A stretch of DNA of 64,000 bases from Ascarosepion bandense (taxonomy: Eukaryota; Mollusca; Cephalopoda; Sepiida; Sepiidae). The translations under genes were made by a program, and so were the position numbers. This document shows positions 45,872 through 56,114 of the stretch, piece after piece. The stretch covers positions 3,287,501-3,351,500 of the forward strand of contig JBBBDQ010000192.1 in assembly GCA_037127315.1 (NCBI GenBank), written 5' to 3'. The first letter of the stretch is position 1. Every line of letters starts with the position of its first letter. The notes under the pieces were generated by a model, which was not told where the DNA came from, did not search any database, and saw nothing but the letters and a program-made list of their open reading frames with translations.

Positions 45872-46519
45872 GGTCAAGCTTAGAGATTATGCTAGAGACC
45901 AACGAGGAGGTAATGTGGATGTCATTCAGTTGGGCCTCAGTTCTAGGTGGGAAGTCGGGTATAGATACTCCAGACAAATCCAGTCTCGAATTGGTGGAGA
46001 ATCTGCGAGCAAAGCATTCAGCCTTGTCCGCTGAAGAGGTCAGGACCTCAAATTCATTGATTAGAGGGGGTATTGAGGTTTTACTATTGTTAAGCACACT
46101 TTTACAAAGTCGCTAGTAGTTTTTGGTGCTCAACTTACGGGATACTATGTGTTGCTTCATTCTGGCAGCAAACAACATCTTAGCTTCATTGAGTATCTTT
46201 TTGCACTTATTACGTGCTGAGGCGAAAAGACGCCTGTTATGGTCCGACGCGTGTATTCTGTAAATCCGGAAGAAGTGATTCCGGTGGGCAATGGCGGCTG
46301 AGAAAGAGGGTGAGAACCAGAGGAACGAATGGGATTTAAGCTGAAATTTCCTGGCTGAGATGAATGCATCGATGCCAGCCATAACCCAAATGGAGGTCTC
46401 GGATGCACAGTCTTCAGCGGGAAGACTAAAAACATTGTTCCACGGGATGTCACACAGGAAGTTGCGGAATGAGTCCCAGTCTGCTGGTCTGAGTTTCTTG
46501 GGTGGCGTGGTAGTGGAAG
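45872..46519 (-). pseudogene. LINE ORF2 linker between endonuclease and RT
   Basis: Minus-strand translation gives LRPADWDSFRNFLCDIPW (near 46495), ISARKFQLKSHSFLWFSPS (near 46360), KKILNEAKMLFAARMK (near 46175) and HITSSLVSSIISKLDL, ending at the B insertion. This linker precedes RT in CR1/L2/jockey-type ORF2. It is mostly open but split at about 46110 by a frameshift. Confidence 0.85.
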
Positions 46520-47075
46520 TGTAATATAATAATCTGGCCCCACCCAAGAAGGGATGAAGCGTGGGTGTTTCGGTCATTGAAAGCAGCGGATGTCATTTTG
46601 ACCCTATTTCCGGCAGAGCGGAAATAGCTCAGAGCAAACAGACAGGGTCTCTGAGAATTTACGTAGGCGTCGCGTGATCAAGGCAAAACCGGAAGAAACG
46701 AGTCCCCGGTTTTAGAAGATATATAAAGACTGCGAAAACACAGATAAGTCAGTCTCCAGAAGTCGACAGTAGAAGAGAAGTCGAAGCCAGTGAGTCTTGA
46801 CAGTCTCCAGAAGTAGACAAGAAGAGAAGTCGAAGAAGAAGAAGTCAGTCAGCCTCGACAGAAGTCAGTCTCGGAAGAAGTCTCGAGAAGTCGAAGAAGA
46901 AGCTAGACGAGCTAAGCAGAGAGGCAACACTCACGTCGTCACCCCTGTCAACCTTGGAAGAGCGCTCTCTCACTCTCTGTTCCCTAGACGAGTCACGGGC
47001 CATCATTCATTAATAAAAATATCACTGATATATTTTTATATACACCCGTGTTTGTCTGTTTCTTGCTATATAACA
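46520..47075 (+). repeat. H 5' LTR
   Basis: It contains TATATAAAG at 46730-46738, a GAAGTCGA/GTCAGTC-rich stretch after it, and AATAAA at 47013-47018, the expected order of promoter, R region and polyadenylation signal. Right after the LTR, 'ttggtgctagtgacc' (47085-47099) could serve as a tRNA primer-binding region, but it is offset by about 10 bases from the LTR end, which is unusual. Confidence 0.85.
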
Positions 47076-47273
47076 GACGTTTATTTGGTGCTAGTGACCT
47101 GCTGTTTTGAAGCAACAAGACAGAGTGATACGAACATTATTGAGTTACCACGACAACGATTGAAAATTCAACAGACTTGAAATTTCCGGAATTAAAACTG
47201 CCACCGGAAAATAAAAAGAAAGAAAAAAAAGAAGACGAAAATATAGTAAACAACCGGACGAGACCAGCGAAAG

Positions 47274-47279
47274 GTAGGT
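47274..47279 (+). promoter_or_regulatory. Possible 5' splice site in the H leader
   Basis: The sequence AAG|GTAGGT at 47271-47279 matches the animal donor consensus well. It lies about 200 bases after the 5' LTR, at the end of a Lys/Glu-rich open stretch with no ATG. A possible acceptor, 'tttatgcttttgtgcag', ends at 48403, about 90 bases before the membrane-protein ORF. Splicing is inference only. Confidence 0.35.
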
Positions 47280-47345
47280 GACACTTTGATTTAATAGTGT
47301 GTGTGTTCTCTGCTCATGTTTATAGTAGGTCTGGTTGAAAAAAAA

Positions 47346-47444
47346 ATGGGACAGCATACTGTTGCCGATCTGACCGTAGAAATGAGAAATATGGATTGTT
47401 CGATAGAACGGATGGGGGTGTTAAAATTGACAGTGGGGTGTTGA
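47346..47444 (+). CDS. Short ORF in the H leader, starts MGQ
   Basis: A 32-residue ORF beginning MGQHTVADLT, with A-rich context before the ATG and G after it. Gly at position 2 is compatible with N-myristoylation, as in some Gag proteins, but the length is far too short and no other Gag feature follows. It is either a gag remnant or chance. Confidence 0.2.
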   Translation: MGQHTVADLTVEMRNMDCSIERMGVLKLTVGC

Positions 47445-48494
47445 AGTTGACGAGAGGAAGAAAGTTGAAATATTTGCCTGTCTGTAGGTGTTAGGGCATC
47501 TGAGTTGGTGGTTTATTTTTTTTTTTTTAATGTTTTACCATATATGTGAAGTGAGAAAATAGTTAATATTTCGTAGAATAAATATTTAATGAAATAATTT
47601 TGGGTTGTGTCTTAATTTTACTTAAAAAGCGGCATGAACTTTTCAGACAACCCGATAGAAATATTGACGAACAACTATTCTCAATGTGATTATGAAGGTC
47701 AGTTGTATGGTTGAAATAGTTGAGTTTTTCTGATCAGTACTCGAGCCGAATTAAAAAAAAAACAAAAAAACAATCGATGTTCTACGTACACAAACTTTCC
47801 CCAATTGGAGTATTAGCGTAAAATGACCCTCTTCATTTTCTCCATTTGGCCTTGTATTGCATGAACTAAATAAAAATTGGTAAACATTGACAAATTATAA
47901 ATGTAGCTGAATGCTACCACAATAGGAAAATCAGAGAAACGAAAGGGTTCTTTAATTTTGATCTCGTCAACAGAATTTGTTCGTAAACGTTAATTTGTAA
48001 TCTTTACACAGGTATTGTCAAAATTTAAAAATGTTTGTGTTTTGCGTGACATTTCTACAGCATAGAAATGACTTAAATGTTATCGAGAGTTTTAAAGTGT
48101 AATTTTAATTATGCAGTTAACAACAGCCAACAAAATCGCCAATTATAAATATATCTCAACATCGTTGCATGAAAACAACTGCATTGTTTGGTTATTTCGT
48201 TGCGAATACACCGATTATATATATTCTTAAAACATTCACCTGCGTCTCAGTGTTTCGCGATATGAGTCAGATATTGAAAAGATATTTTGTTATCAATATG
48301 GTGGAATCGGATTATTTGGGGAGATTTGGGAAAATTAAATTAAAATCTAAAACTTATTTTTATTTACGTGAAAGTACTTCACTTTTATGCTTTTGTGCAG
48401 GTTCCCATAAATTCAACATCCTCTGTGAATTTTCATTTATGTGACTTGGGAAATATCTTTTGAAGATATATTAAATTTCTGAAAACTAGTAAAT

Positions 48495-48857
48495 ATGGAG
48501 AGATTTAGTGAAGGATATGAGGAACTCCCGAAGAAGTTGACGATAGGAGTTATTGCTGGCGTGGTCGGCGTAATAATAATCCTGGGAATAATAGCCAGGA
48601 AGCGGATTTTTAAGTGTAAAAGAAGCAACAGTGCTTCGGAAAAGGAAATTGAGTTATCCGCTGTGAATAGTACTCCAGAGTCAACGGGTGTTCAACAATC
48701 AAATGTCTCTGCGTTAAACAGAGAGATGTCAACAAATCAGATATGCCTGGTTTCGAATCCAGAGGAAGTAGTTCAGGGAATGGAAAGCATTGCACAAACT
48801 AAGGAACTACGAGTCACGGGTCCATTTTTAAAAAATTTTTTTTTTAGACTAAATTAA
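48495..48857 (+). CDS. H cargo: small single-pass membrane protein ORF
   Basis: The ORF has 120 residues. The ATG context is favourable (aaatATGg), and a TGA lies in frame 15-13 bases upstream, so this ATG is the first. Residues 1-14 are polar, about 15-34 form a membrane segment (LTIGVIAGVVGVIIILGIIA), followed by a basic RKRIFKCKR stop-transfer, then a Ser/Thr/Glu-rich tail with many potential phosphorylation sites. This layout resembles the last exon of an adhesion-type receptor or a short type III membrane protein. I do not recognise the family. It lies between identical LTRs and is the only sizeable ORF there with protein-like composition. Confidence 0.45.
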   Translation: MERFSEGYEELPKKLTIGVIAGVVGVIIILGIIARKRIFKCKRSNSASEKEIELSAVNSTPESTGVQQSNVSALNREMSTNQICLVSNPEEVVQGMESIAQTKELRVTGPFLKNFFFRLN

Positions 48858-49388
48858 TATCCTCCACAAGTAAATTGCATGCGGATTAACGTTGGAATCA
48901 GGGTAATTTTCTTAAATTTCTATTGAACATTTCTCGGTCAGACTATGAATGATATGTACGGCAAATAATGACCATTTTTTTTCTGTGTTCAAACATAGTA
49001 TGTTTGAAATTAAATTAAATTAAATGAGGTTACGTGGTAACAATAAACTCGAGCAGAGGCACACATGGTGTTGGTCAAAGGTCATTTACTCGATGTTAGT
49101 TTTGAAACTAGAGCGCGGTTACCGCTTAATAATCATGTGATTATGCATCGAAGAGTCTACGCTTATGGACAGACGCGAGAAAGAAAATGAACATTTTTAA
49201 GAACTTTGCCCAATTCTGTGAAAATGGATATTAAAAAAAAAAAAAAAAGAAAAAAAAAAGGAGGAAAAAAAAAAAGAACAATGAAACATCGAGCTGGTAG
49301 AACAATTTTCAAGATGGATACGAACATTGTCGGGTTGCCGATGTAGGCTCCCCTATATATTTTTGTTGTTGTTGTTTTTTTTGTTTCA

Positions 49389-49452
49389 GCATGCACATGT
49401 TTTTGTTGTTTTGGCATGCACATGTTTTTGTTGTTTTGGCATGCACATGTTT
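49389..49452. repeat. 25-bp tandem repeat in H
   Basis: Unit 'gcatgcacatgtttttgttg' plus 'ttttg' repeats 2.6 times, starting at 49389, 49414 and 49439. It is too short, and contains no spacer variation, to be anything but a simple tandem repeat. Confidence 0.9.
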
Positions 49453-49551
49453 TATACAATTGTAGGGCTTGTGTGGCATGGGGAGGAGAGTGAGGATGTT
49501 GCGCTTAAAATGTTCTTAGGTGAACATTTTGAAAAATGGGTGGGCGAGGAG

Positions 49552-50107
49552 TGTAATATAATAATCTGGCCCCACCCAAGAAGGGATGAAGCGTGGGTGT
49601 TTCGGTCATTGAAAGCAGCGGATGTCATTTTGACCCTATTTCCGGCAGAGCGGAAATAGCTCAGAGCAAACAGACAGGGTCTCTGAGAATTTACGTAGGC
49701 GTCGCGTGATCAAGGCAAAACCGGAAGAAACGAGTCCCCGGTTTTAGAAGATATATAAAGACTGCGAAAACACAGATAAGTCAGTCTCCAGAAGTCGACA
49801 GTAGAAGAGAAGTCGAAGCCAGTGAGTCTTGACAGTCTCCAGAAGTAGACAAGAAGAGAAGTCGAAGAAGAAGAAGTCAGTCAGCCTCGACAGAAGTCAG
49901 TCTCGGAAGAAGTCTCGAGAAGTCGAAGAAGAAGCTAGACGAGCTAAGCAGAGAGGCAACACTCACGTCGTCACCCCTGTCAACCTTGGAAGAGCGCTCT
50001 CTCACTCTCTGTTCCCTAGACGAGTCACGGGCCATCATTCATTAATAAAAATATCACTGATATATTTTTATATACACCCGTGTTTGTCTGTTTCTTGCTA
50101 TATAACA
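49552..50107 (+). repeat. H 3' LTR
   Basis: Same length and, as read, same sequence as 46520-47075. TATATAAAG lies at 49762-49770. It is followed by GAAG and then LINE sequence. Confidence 0.85.
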
Positions 50108-50837
50108 GAAGGAGATGTTAACGGAAACTACCACATTTAAAGAGTTTCCGAGAGGGCAGAGCTGCTTGACATTGCAAGAGTCTGGGATGAAGGTGAAACA
50201 GAGGTCTAGCAGTGAGTCCCTTCCATTTGGGTTATTGGAGAAACTCGTGGGAAAATCCACTACTTGCGTAAGAGACTGGGTGATTGAAAAATTCATGGTA
50301 ACAAGATCGGTAACAGAGTTTCCAGTCACTTGGCGTGGTGGGCGTTAAAGTCACCAAACACAAATATATGGGCAGATGGATGAGAAGAAATGGCCTTATC
50401 GATATTAGTAGAGATGTTATCAAGTACTGAACAGTCAGAAGATGAGGGGGTGCGGTAGAGAAAGAAAAGATAGCTAACCGAGCTTAGAAGTGATAGACGG
50501 AAGCACATGAAAGAATGATCTAGGGATTTAAGAGAGATCACCCTAGCTAAAGAGAGGTGTTCAGTGACATAAACACCAAGCCTATGCATATGGACATTGG
50601 AGTCTTTCCTGAAGAGAGGAAGGTAACCAGGAACGTAAAACTCAGAAGAGGGGATAGAAGGGTCGAGGTTAGTTTCACAGAGAGCTAAGATGTCTGGTGA
50701 GTTTTTTTTAGAAGGAATGATTCTACGCTGTAAAAGTTAGTGCGAATACCTCGTATGTTTGCGAAGGAGACGCGGACAGGTTTGGGCGTTTTCTGATTAG
50801 CTGGTTTCGTTTTGCAATTTTGTTTGCGTGTATTCAT
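50108..50837 (-). pseudogene. LINE ORF2 start and endonuclease
   Basis: The start codon is placed at 50837 (MNTRKQNCKTKP), followed by VSFANIRGIRTNFYSV, the usual opening of an AP-endonuclease domain. Then come ALCETNLDPSI in another frame, FVFGDFNAHHAK (near 50360-50326) and CFTFIPDSCNVKQL. The catalytic SDH box is altered (NSLNVVVSVNI). Several frameshifts are present. It joins the linker at 46519 across element H. Confidence 0.85.
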
Positions 50838-51184
50838 AGTGATTTATTAAGAAAAAAGGTCTAGAGTAGATTTCACTGTATGCAGGATGTGTAGGATGGA
50901 GACTGGCGCAGCCTGCAGCATAATGTGGCCTCGTGGTTGCCCACCGGAGGTTCATGCAGGGACAACCATCCATGCGCGACATGACACTACAAGAAACCCC
51001 GATATTATTCAACTGTTGGTCAGAGCAGCCTTTCCAGACACTACGCAAGAGTTCGAGCTCCTAATTACCAGTCGGAAGCAACAACCAGGAAACTGCTAAC
51101 CCGGTACCCTCAGAATGAGGAGACGTTGCCACCATCCTCAAATGCTGCAAAAAGCTTGCGACTGAACTAACACTTAGACCGAAG

Positions 51185-51315
51185 GAGAGAGAAAAAAGAA
51201 CCGGGAACCCCTTCCTAAATAATAATCAAGGCGAACACCTTTACTCCTGTTAATAAAAAAAGAGGGTAGAGTGTGAAACCGGACGATAGTAGGAACTATC
51301 TACTCCAATTTAAAA
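51185..51315 (-). mobile_element. Partial SINE-1 (head side)
   Basis: 'agggtagagtgtgaaaccgg', then 'acgatagtaggaactatcta' and 'ctccaatttaaaaaa', matches the head of the SINE at 61620-61660. Read on the minus strand the head can fold: ggagta...tactcc and gatag...ctatc pairings are present. The LINE-like tail is missing. Confidence 0.65.
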
Positions 51316-51319
51316 AAAA

Positions 51320-52860
51320 AAGTTACTAAGTTTGGCTGCCCAAAAAGTGCTCACTCATTTTTTAACTGGAGGAAAAAAATACTTTTTTTTTCCTTAAATT
51401 TAACCGCTGCTATATGCGAAGAGACAAATATACAGTAAAAGTAAGTAGAAAAATACATTTCCTTATTGAAATTAGTTGCAAAAGAAAAAAGAATGATTTA
51501 GCACACTTACCTATCAAACCAAAACCAAAGTCGAGTAAAATCCCGAAAGACAATAATGCAAAATACATTTCAACTCTTTTTCAGATGTAGGCGGGTCAGA
51601 GGCTAAGTAGCCAGACCACGAGGTGAGAGAGAGAGAAAGAGTGAGTGAGAGTGAGTGAGAGAGAGAGAGAGAGAGCATACGTCTAATGGCCAGTGTGAGG
51701 GGAGGTCGAATGTCACAGTGTCGAAGAGGAAGCTACCCTTAATCAGTAGTTTTAATTCTTGGTACCACGAGGTCGCTAAGAAATTTAATAAATAAATAAA
51801 TAAATAATACCTGAACCCGTTTATATCGAGATAAACCTTCAAAGCCAAAATAATTTTTTACAGAACCTTCTCTAGCAAGTTTAAAGAAAAGACCATACAA
51901 AAGACGAAATAAACAAGCACACACTAATTCGAGCTTTTCTAGACACTAACTTCCTTGTGTCAAAATGGCGCTCGAAGAGCCTTCACCGAAATTTTACGGA
52001 AACTGCCAAAGATTGGTCTTTGTGTGTGGTGAATGACGGCGGCGGTAATTCGTCTTGTTTGTCTTAGCTCAGCGCAACAACTGGTCGGTTCGTTGTTTGA
52101 CTTTAACTCTTTTCGGTTGGTCGACGGCAGGCTTCTCTCTGTTTATTTACATCTTCAGTCAGCAACTCTATCGGAGGCGACCGTCTCTGTCTCTACGGTC
52201 GTGGCTCCCCGGCTGAGACCCGTCACTCCCTTGTCGTTACATCTCGACTGGTCTGACAAAACTGATTTTGGCAGTCTGGGGCTCTATTTTTATGCTTGTC
52301 CGAAGTTCTCTTGGCAGAGGCATGACGGACGCGGGGTGTCCATGCAAATCAAATCTTTAGCCAATGAAATCACTCCCGCCTTCGCATTTTGTGGAGGAGT
52401 TACGTCTTTCTCTTGGTTTAATCAATGAAACAGTCATATTTCTGGTGACATCGTTTCTTTTCGTTTTCTTTCATTTTTTCGGGTTTAAAAATCTGTTCAT
52501 AGGATAATTTGAGAATTTCAGAATTTAACCTTTTTGGCAGCATCAAAAATTTGTGACAATCTCGAAACAATATTTTGGCTACAGCTTATTTTTCACTTTC
52601 ACCAGCTGTAAGGCTCGGGGCTTTCAATGGTATTTTTTTTTCTTAGTCACTTGTTTCCGCTTTGTCAAACAATGGCTGGCCAATGCAATAACCTCGTTTT
52701 ACCTGCTGCCTACACCTGCAAATGTTTCTTTTTAAGTCACTCAGCTAGTTTCCAATATTTTCATTTTGCAATATTTTCTCTCTGCTCACATTGGAACAAT
52801 TAATCTGCACAATTAATAGTACAACTAATAATAATTTCTTTCGCTCTGTCGTGCTAAAAT
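51320..52860. other. Unassigned, GC-richer at 51960-52400
   Basis: (GA)n-rich sequence lies at 51626-51676. At 51964 the context 'tcaaaATGGCG' opens a 23-codon ORF (MALEEPSPKFYG...) ending TGA at 52033-52035. A 131-codon ORF in another frame (52033-52428) has unremarkable composition. The abrupt rise in GC and the ATGGCG context are what one might see at a promoter plus first exon, or in an unidentified LTR. No conserved domain decides it. Confidence 0.25.
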
Positions 52861-52864
52861 AGTG

Positions 52865-53719
52865 TTATATTTTTCAGCATGCAAAAATTTTCAATTTTCG
52901 ATTTGTAAATATAGTCTTTACTTAATAAATTAATAACTGAAAGCGCCAAGTGGCTAGAAGAAATTTAAAGGATGTTTGAAGATTTATAAATCATCATAAT
53001 TAGCAAAAAAATATGGAAGCAATTCTTATAAAAATTCATTATTCATTATTCATCAAACTGTTTTTTCTTTAGAATATGATACCCTTAATATATATCATTT
53101 ATAAGATCAATTAAAAGTTTATCTAAATAAAAAATGGCGTAGTTTCTTTTTTTTTTCGGAGCAGACCTTCAGAAAAGTGGTTACTTTTAAAATATAATAT
53201 AGATGATTTATTTTTTCCCTGGAGCCCTGTATTTAACCAATAAAACAGGGTTTGTGATCAATATTAAATTTCTAGAAATTTAATGAAATTAATTGAAGTG
53301 AACAGTAACAGATATAAAAATATTTTTACCAAGATTTTCTAAAAATAATTATTGCATAAATATCTTCATTCATTTGTGAATAAGTTTTGAAAGTTTCATT
53401 AAAATCAAACAGTTGATTTTTGTAAGAATTTTTAAATTAATGTATTTTCAACGTAAAAAATGGACTTGCGTAATATTACGTTTGTCATAATAGTAAACTC
53501 CAGTAAAAATCAGGTGAATCGCTGATGAAAAAAAAAACAAGGTTTTTAAACAAAATTTTGAGCGTGTTAGAAAGGATAAAAAAAATTAAAAAATAATTAA
53601 AAAACACTTTGATCTTAATAATACCATAAATATTTTGACGATAAAGCTTTGTTTTTATTAAGTTTGGCCCCTTTTAATATTATGCTATGCTGTTTTTTCA
53701 GTGCATGAGGGGAGGTACC
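52865..53719 (+). mobile_element. Family D, right half
   Basis: D sequence from 'gatttgtaaatatagtcttt' to the terminus GGGGAGGTACC, with TA at 53720-53721. The left half is missing. The uninterrupted 'ggccccttttaatattatgc' at 53667-53686 shows the site where the SINE inserted in the 8.65-kb copy. Confidence 0.8.
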
Positions 53720-53990
53720 TACTTTAAGCAATAAATTATTTCCGTTTTCACATTTTTCGTCACATTTTAATAAAACAATGTCTGAAAGTTCACCAGTTTG
53801 TTTCCATCCTAGCTCTTTAATTTACTATGCAATTGATATATGATGACAGCCATTATGTGTTTATCGGCACATTGGCACCTACTGTCTATCTGAACGTATT
53901 ATGCAAATCAAATAAACCTCAATAACTATTTGCTTTAAAAATTTAAAAATCAACAATTTTTCAACACGTGTAAACGAACAAATAACAAAC

Positions 53991-53999
<9 letters not shown>

Positions 54000-54031
<32 letters not shown>
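54000..54031. repeat. (TA)n microsatellite
   Basis: About 16 TA units between the D end and the transposase relic. Confidence 0.9.
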
Positions 54032-54032
<1 letters not shown>

Positions 54033-54104
54033 AATCTTTCAAGCACTTACATCTTAATATTCTCAATAATAATCTATTATCAATTAATTTTGTTTACTTC
54101 AATA

Positions 54105-54690
54105 GCTTCAGTTTACGACATGTTGGTTTTAATTGTTTTGCATAGGTTTGCTTTGTTATCATATTGTTTGCCAACTTCATATAATTTCGATTTTCGATTG
54201 GATTCAAATCAGAACGTGATGGTGACCATTCCATTATCTTATCTCCTGTAAACCTTTTACACTCAAAAAATGCACTGGTAACCTTAGATACACGAGGTTG
54301 TCAAGCATAAATACACACATCATTTTGAAACTATGAGGCTCGGACCTGTACCATTCAACAAAGTATGTCTTGTCCATGAAATCGCAGTAGTTAATACTGT
54401 ACGGTCTAACTCCTTCGTCGACTTTGAATGGTTCAATAATGCTTTGGTCCATAATCCCAGCCCATATCATCGCACTGCTGCCTTTTTTGTTTAGCTACAA
54501 GGTACTCTGAATCAGAAAAAAATACATCCTTTGGTCCATCCTTAAGGTCTATCAAGTGTCACTCGAGATTCGTCCATGGAAACTACTTTCAAAAAGTCAA
54601 TTTTCATGTATTTTTGGTCCAATTTTAACGCTTTAAAATATTTGCTTTACTGAAATAAGTTTGCCTAGGAGATTTCTTGATTGATTTCTC
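54105..54690 (-). pseudogene. Tc1/mariner-type transposase relic
   Basis: Minus-strand translation gives KVVSMDESRVTLDRP (near 54600-54555), MIWAGIMDQSIIEPFKV (54470-54420), CVFMLDNLVYL (near 54318-54290) and WSPSRSDLNPIEN (near 54230-54190). These are the D...D...D/E-containing blocks of IS630/Tc1/mariner transposases, which cut and paste TA-flanked elements. Frameshifts and stops separate the blocks, and the N-terminal DNA-binding half is missing or unrecognisable. It lies 390 bp from a D terminus but outside it. Confidence 0.75.
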
Positions 54691-54984
54691 AATTTATTTT
54701 TCTTGTCTATATTAATTCCAGTCTATTGAAAGAACAGAGCACTAGTCAAAAATGGTTGTTTTGCTATTACTAGCCTTTGTTCTTGTCCAGAAGACAAGTT
54801 CTTAAGTTAGTTATATTTTCAACAACCCTTTATAATCACTTCGGAGCTCCTTTGATATCTTCAATGTGGACATTCCTCCACTCAATAACTTTGTTATTAT
54901 CTGTTTTTCGGCATTTGTTAGATCATTTCCATTATCTATGTTTTAACATATATTATGGAACAAAAAAAAGTCAATTTTTATTAG

Positions 54985-55947
54985 TGTTACGAGGATGCAT
55001 TTATATATAAAAATAATATTAATAATGTATAAAAAGTTATAGTAATGGATTCTATTGAGTCCTAAGTGTTATTCCCAAAAAGTTTTAATTCAGGAAGTAG
55101 TCTTAAAAATAAGGAAATTAGAAATAGAACGTTTGGAAGATTGTAGAAAATTCCAGTAGGGTCAAGAGAATTTGAAAGGTTCTTGAAGTATGCAAATTAA
55201 GTGTTAGCCCCTATAAAAATAGGGTTTGGGTACGGAGCCGTCAGTTGATGAGTTGACCTCTACAGCTCCGGTAGATTCAGGATGTATATCCAGCCGTAAG
55301 AATCCCTAAGTCGACGACAAAAAAACTAATTTTGAAACAGTTGATAAAAGGATGGGCTGACCTCATCAGCACCGGTTTCGATTCAAGGAAATATTCCAGC
55401 CGAAAGAATCTTTCAAAAACTTGAAAGAGTTGTTAAAATGATTTTGCTGTCATATCAACTCCGGTAAAAATTCTAGGATCGAGATCCAGCCGAAAGAATT
55501 TCACAGACAAAATCCGAACAACTAAAACCTGAAAGAAAACCTCATGGAACTATCTGGGTAAATACACATTTTTACCTCTTTCATTTACCAAGCCAATAAT
55601 TAGTCTTTATATACGCATTTAAGGATTTCCAAAAAGTATAGCACTTAACTTCCCCGCCAACTTAACGGGAAAGATTAACTTACTTCCCCGCCAACTTAAC
55701 GGGAAAGACAACTTACTTCCTCTCCTCTCCTCGTAACACTTCGCCTTACCTTTTCTTTCTCTCCTCGTAACAATTCGCCGGGCAGTAGTAAACTATACGT
55801 TTTCTATGTCTCTTGATTTGAGTGCCAAACTGTATATTTGTAAATATTTTATCGAATGTTTTTTATAAACGAAAAAGTTGTATGTGATGTGTATCTCTGA
55901 GTTCTAATCAATTTTTTCTTCTTTTATTACCCCCATAACACGTAACA
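54985..55947 (+). repeat. Family F LTR, long allele
   Basis: It starts TGTTACGAGGATGC and ends CACGTAACA, giving a TGTTACG/CGTAACA inverted terminus. It matches the solo LTR at 37622-38302 in inverted orientation. It contains three units of about 100 bp carrying 'ccagccg(a/t)aagaat' (near 55289, 55391 and 55482), where the solo copy has one. A 33-bp tandem 'acttccccgccaacttaacg' repeat lies at 55647-55712. Another 'cctcgtaaca' pair lies near 55728-55772. Confidence 0.75.
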
Positions 55948-56110
55948 TAAATAGGGGCTTGTCTGGAATTAAAACGCAACATTAGATTTCAGAGGCTTTA
56001 TACTAATATTAGTTTTATCTGCATAATTGTTTCAGATTGTAGATTTTATAAATCTAATAACTTCAATAAAACGTGATGAAACTACCTAGAAATTTAACCA
56101 AAATTTTGTT
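55948..56110 (+). other. Leader after the F LTR with primer-binding-like site
   Basis: 'ataggggcttgtctgg' immediately follows the LTR, the position and style of a retroelement primer-binding site. This marks the F copy as a 5' LTR rather than a solo one. The leader ends at a LINE 3' tail inserted at about 56115. No gag follows. Confidence 0.5.
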
Positions 56111-56114
56111 TCGA

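Larger units (their letters stand above)
46520..50107 (+). mobile_element. Element H: young LTR element without gag-pol
   Basis: Two direct LTRs of 556 bp each (46520-47075 and 49552-50107) appear identical on reading. They start TGTAATATAATAATC and end CTATATAACA. GAAG lies at both outer borders (46516-46519, 50108-50111). Purine-rich 'aaaaatgggtgggcgaggag' precedes the 3' LTR, as a polypurine tract should. The interior (47076-49551, about 2.5 kb) contains no protease, RT, RNase H or integrase motif on either strand. It therefore needs enzymes in trans. The orientation is inferred from TATA and polypurine positions. Confidence 0.85.
42705..51120 (-). mobile_element. Near-full-length CR1/L2-like LINE with two nested LTR insertions
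   Basis: Three blocks, 42705-44365, 45876-46515 and 50112-51120, are consecutive parts of one minus-strand LINE. The breaks are filled by B (44370-45871, flanked by GGTC) and H (46520-50107, flanked by GAAG). Each pair of flanks joins smoothly when one duplication copy is removed. The H join is supported by the uninterrupted LINE copy at 828-1680. LINE parts total about 3.3 kb: 5' sequence (50838-51120), ORF2 (start 50837, about 2.6 kb after removing insertions) and a 3' UTR ending in 'gccttgcttggggtgatat' plus A/T. Confidence 0.85.

Noticed and set aside
45577..46116. 179-codon plus-strand ORF
   Set aside because: It crosses the junction between element B and the minus-strand LINE and has no domain; antisense shadow.
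46797..47180. 127-codon Ser/Arg/Lys-rich ORF (also 49829-50140), looking like an SR-type protein
   Set aside because: It lies across the LTR end and derives from the GAAGTCGA-rich purine sequence of the LTR. The second copy runs out into LINE sequence with a different C-terminus.
49389..49452. Short regular repeat, considered as a CRISPR-like array
   Set aside because: The units are contiguous with no unique spacers and the genome is eukaryotic; a simple tandem repeat.
52033..52428. 131-codon ORF in a GC-richer patch
   Set aside because: No recognisable domain, no splice or homology support; kept only as part of an unassigned region.
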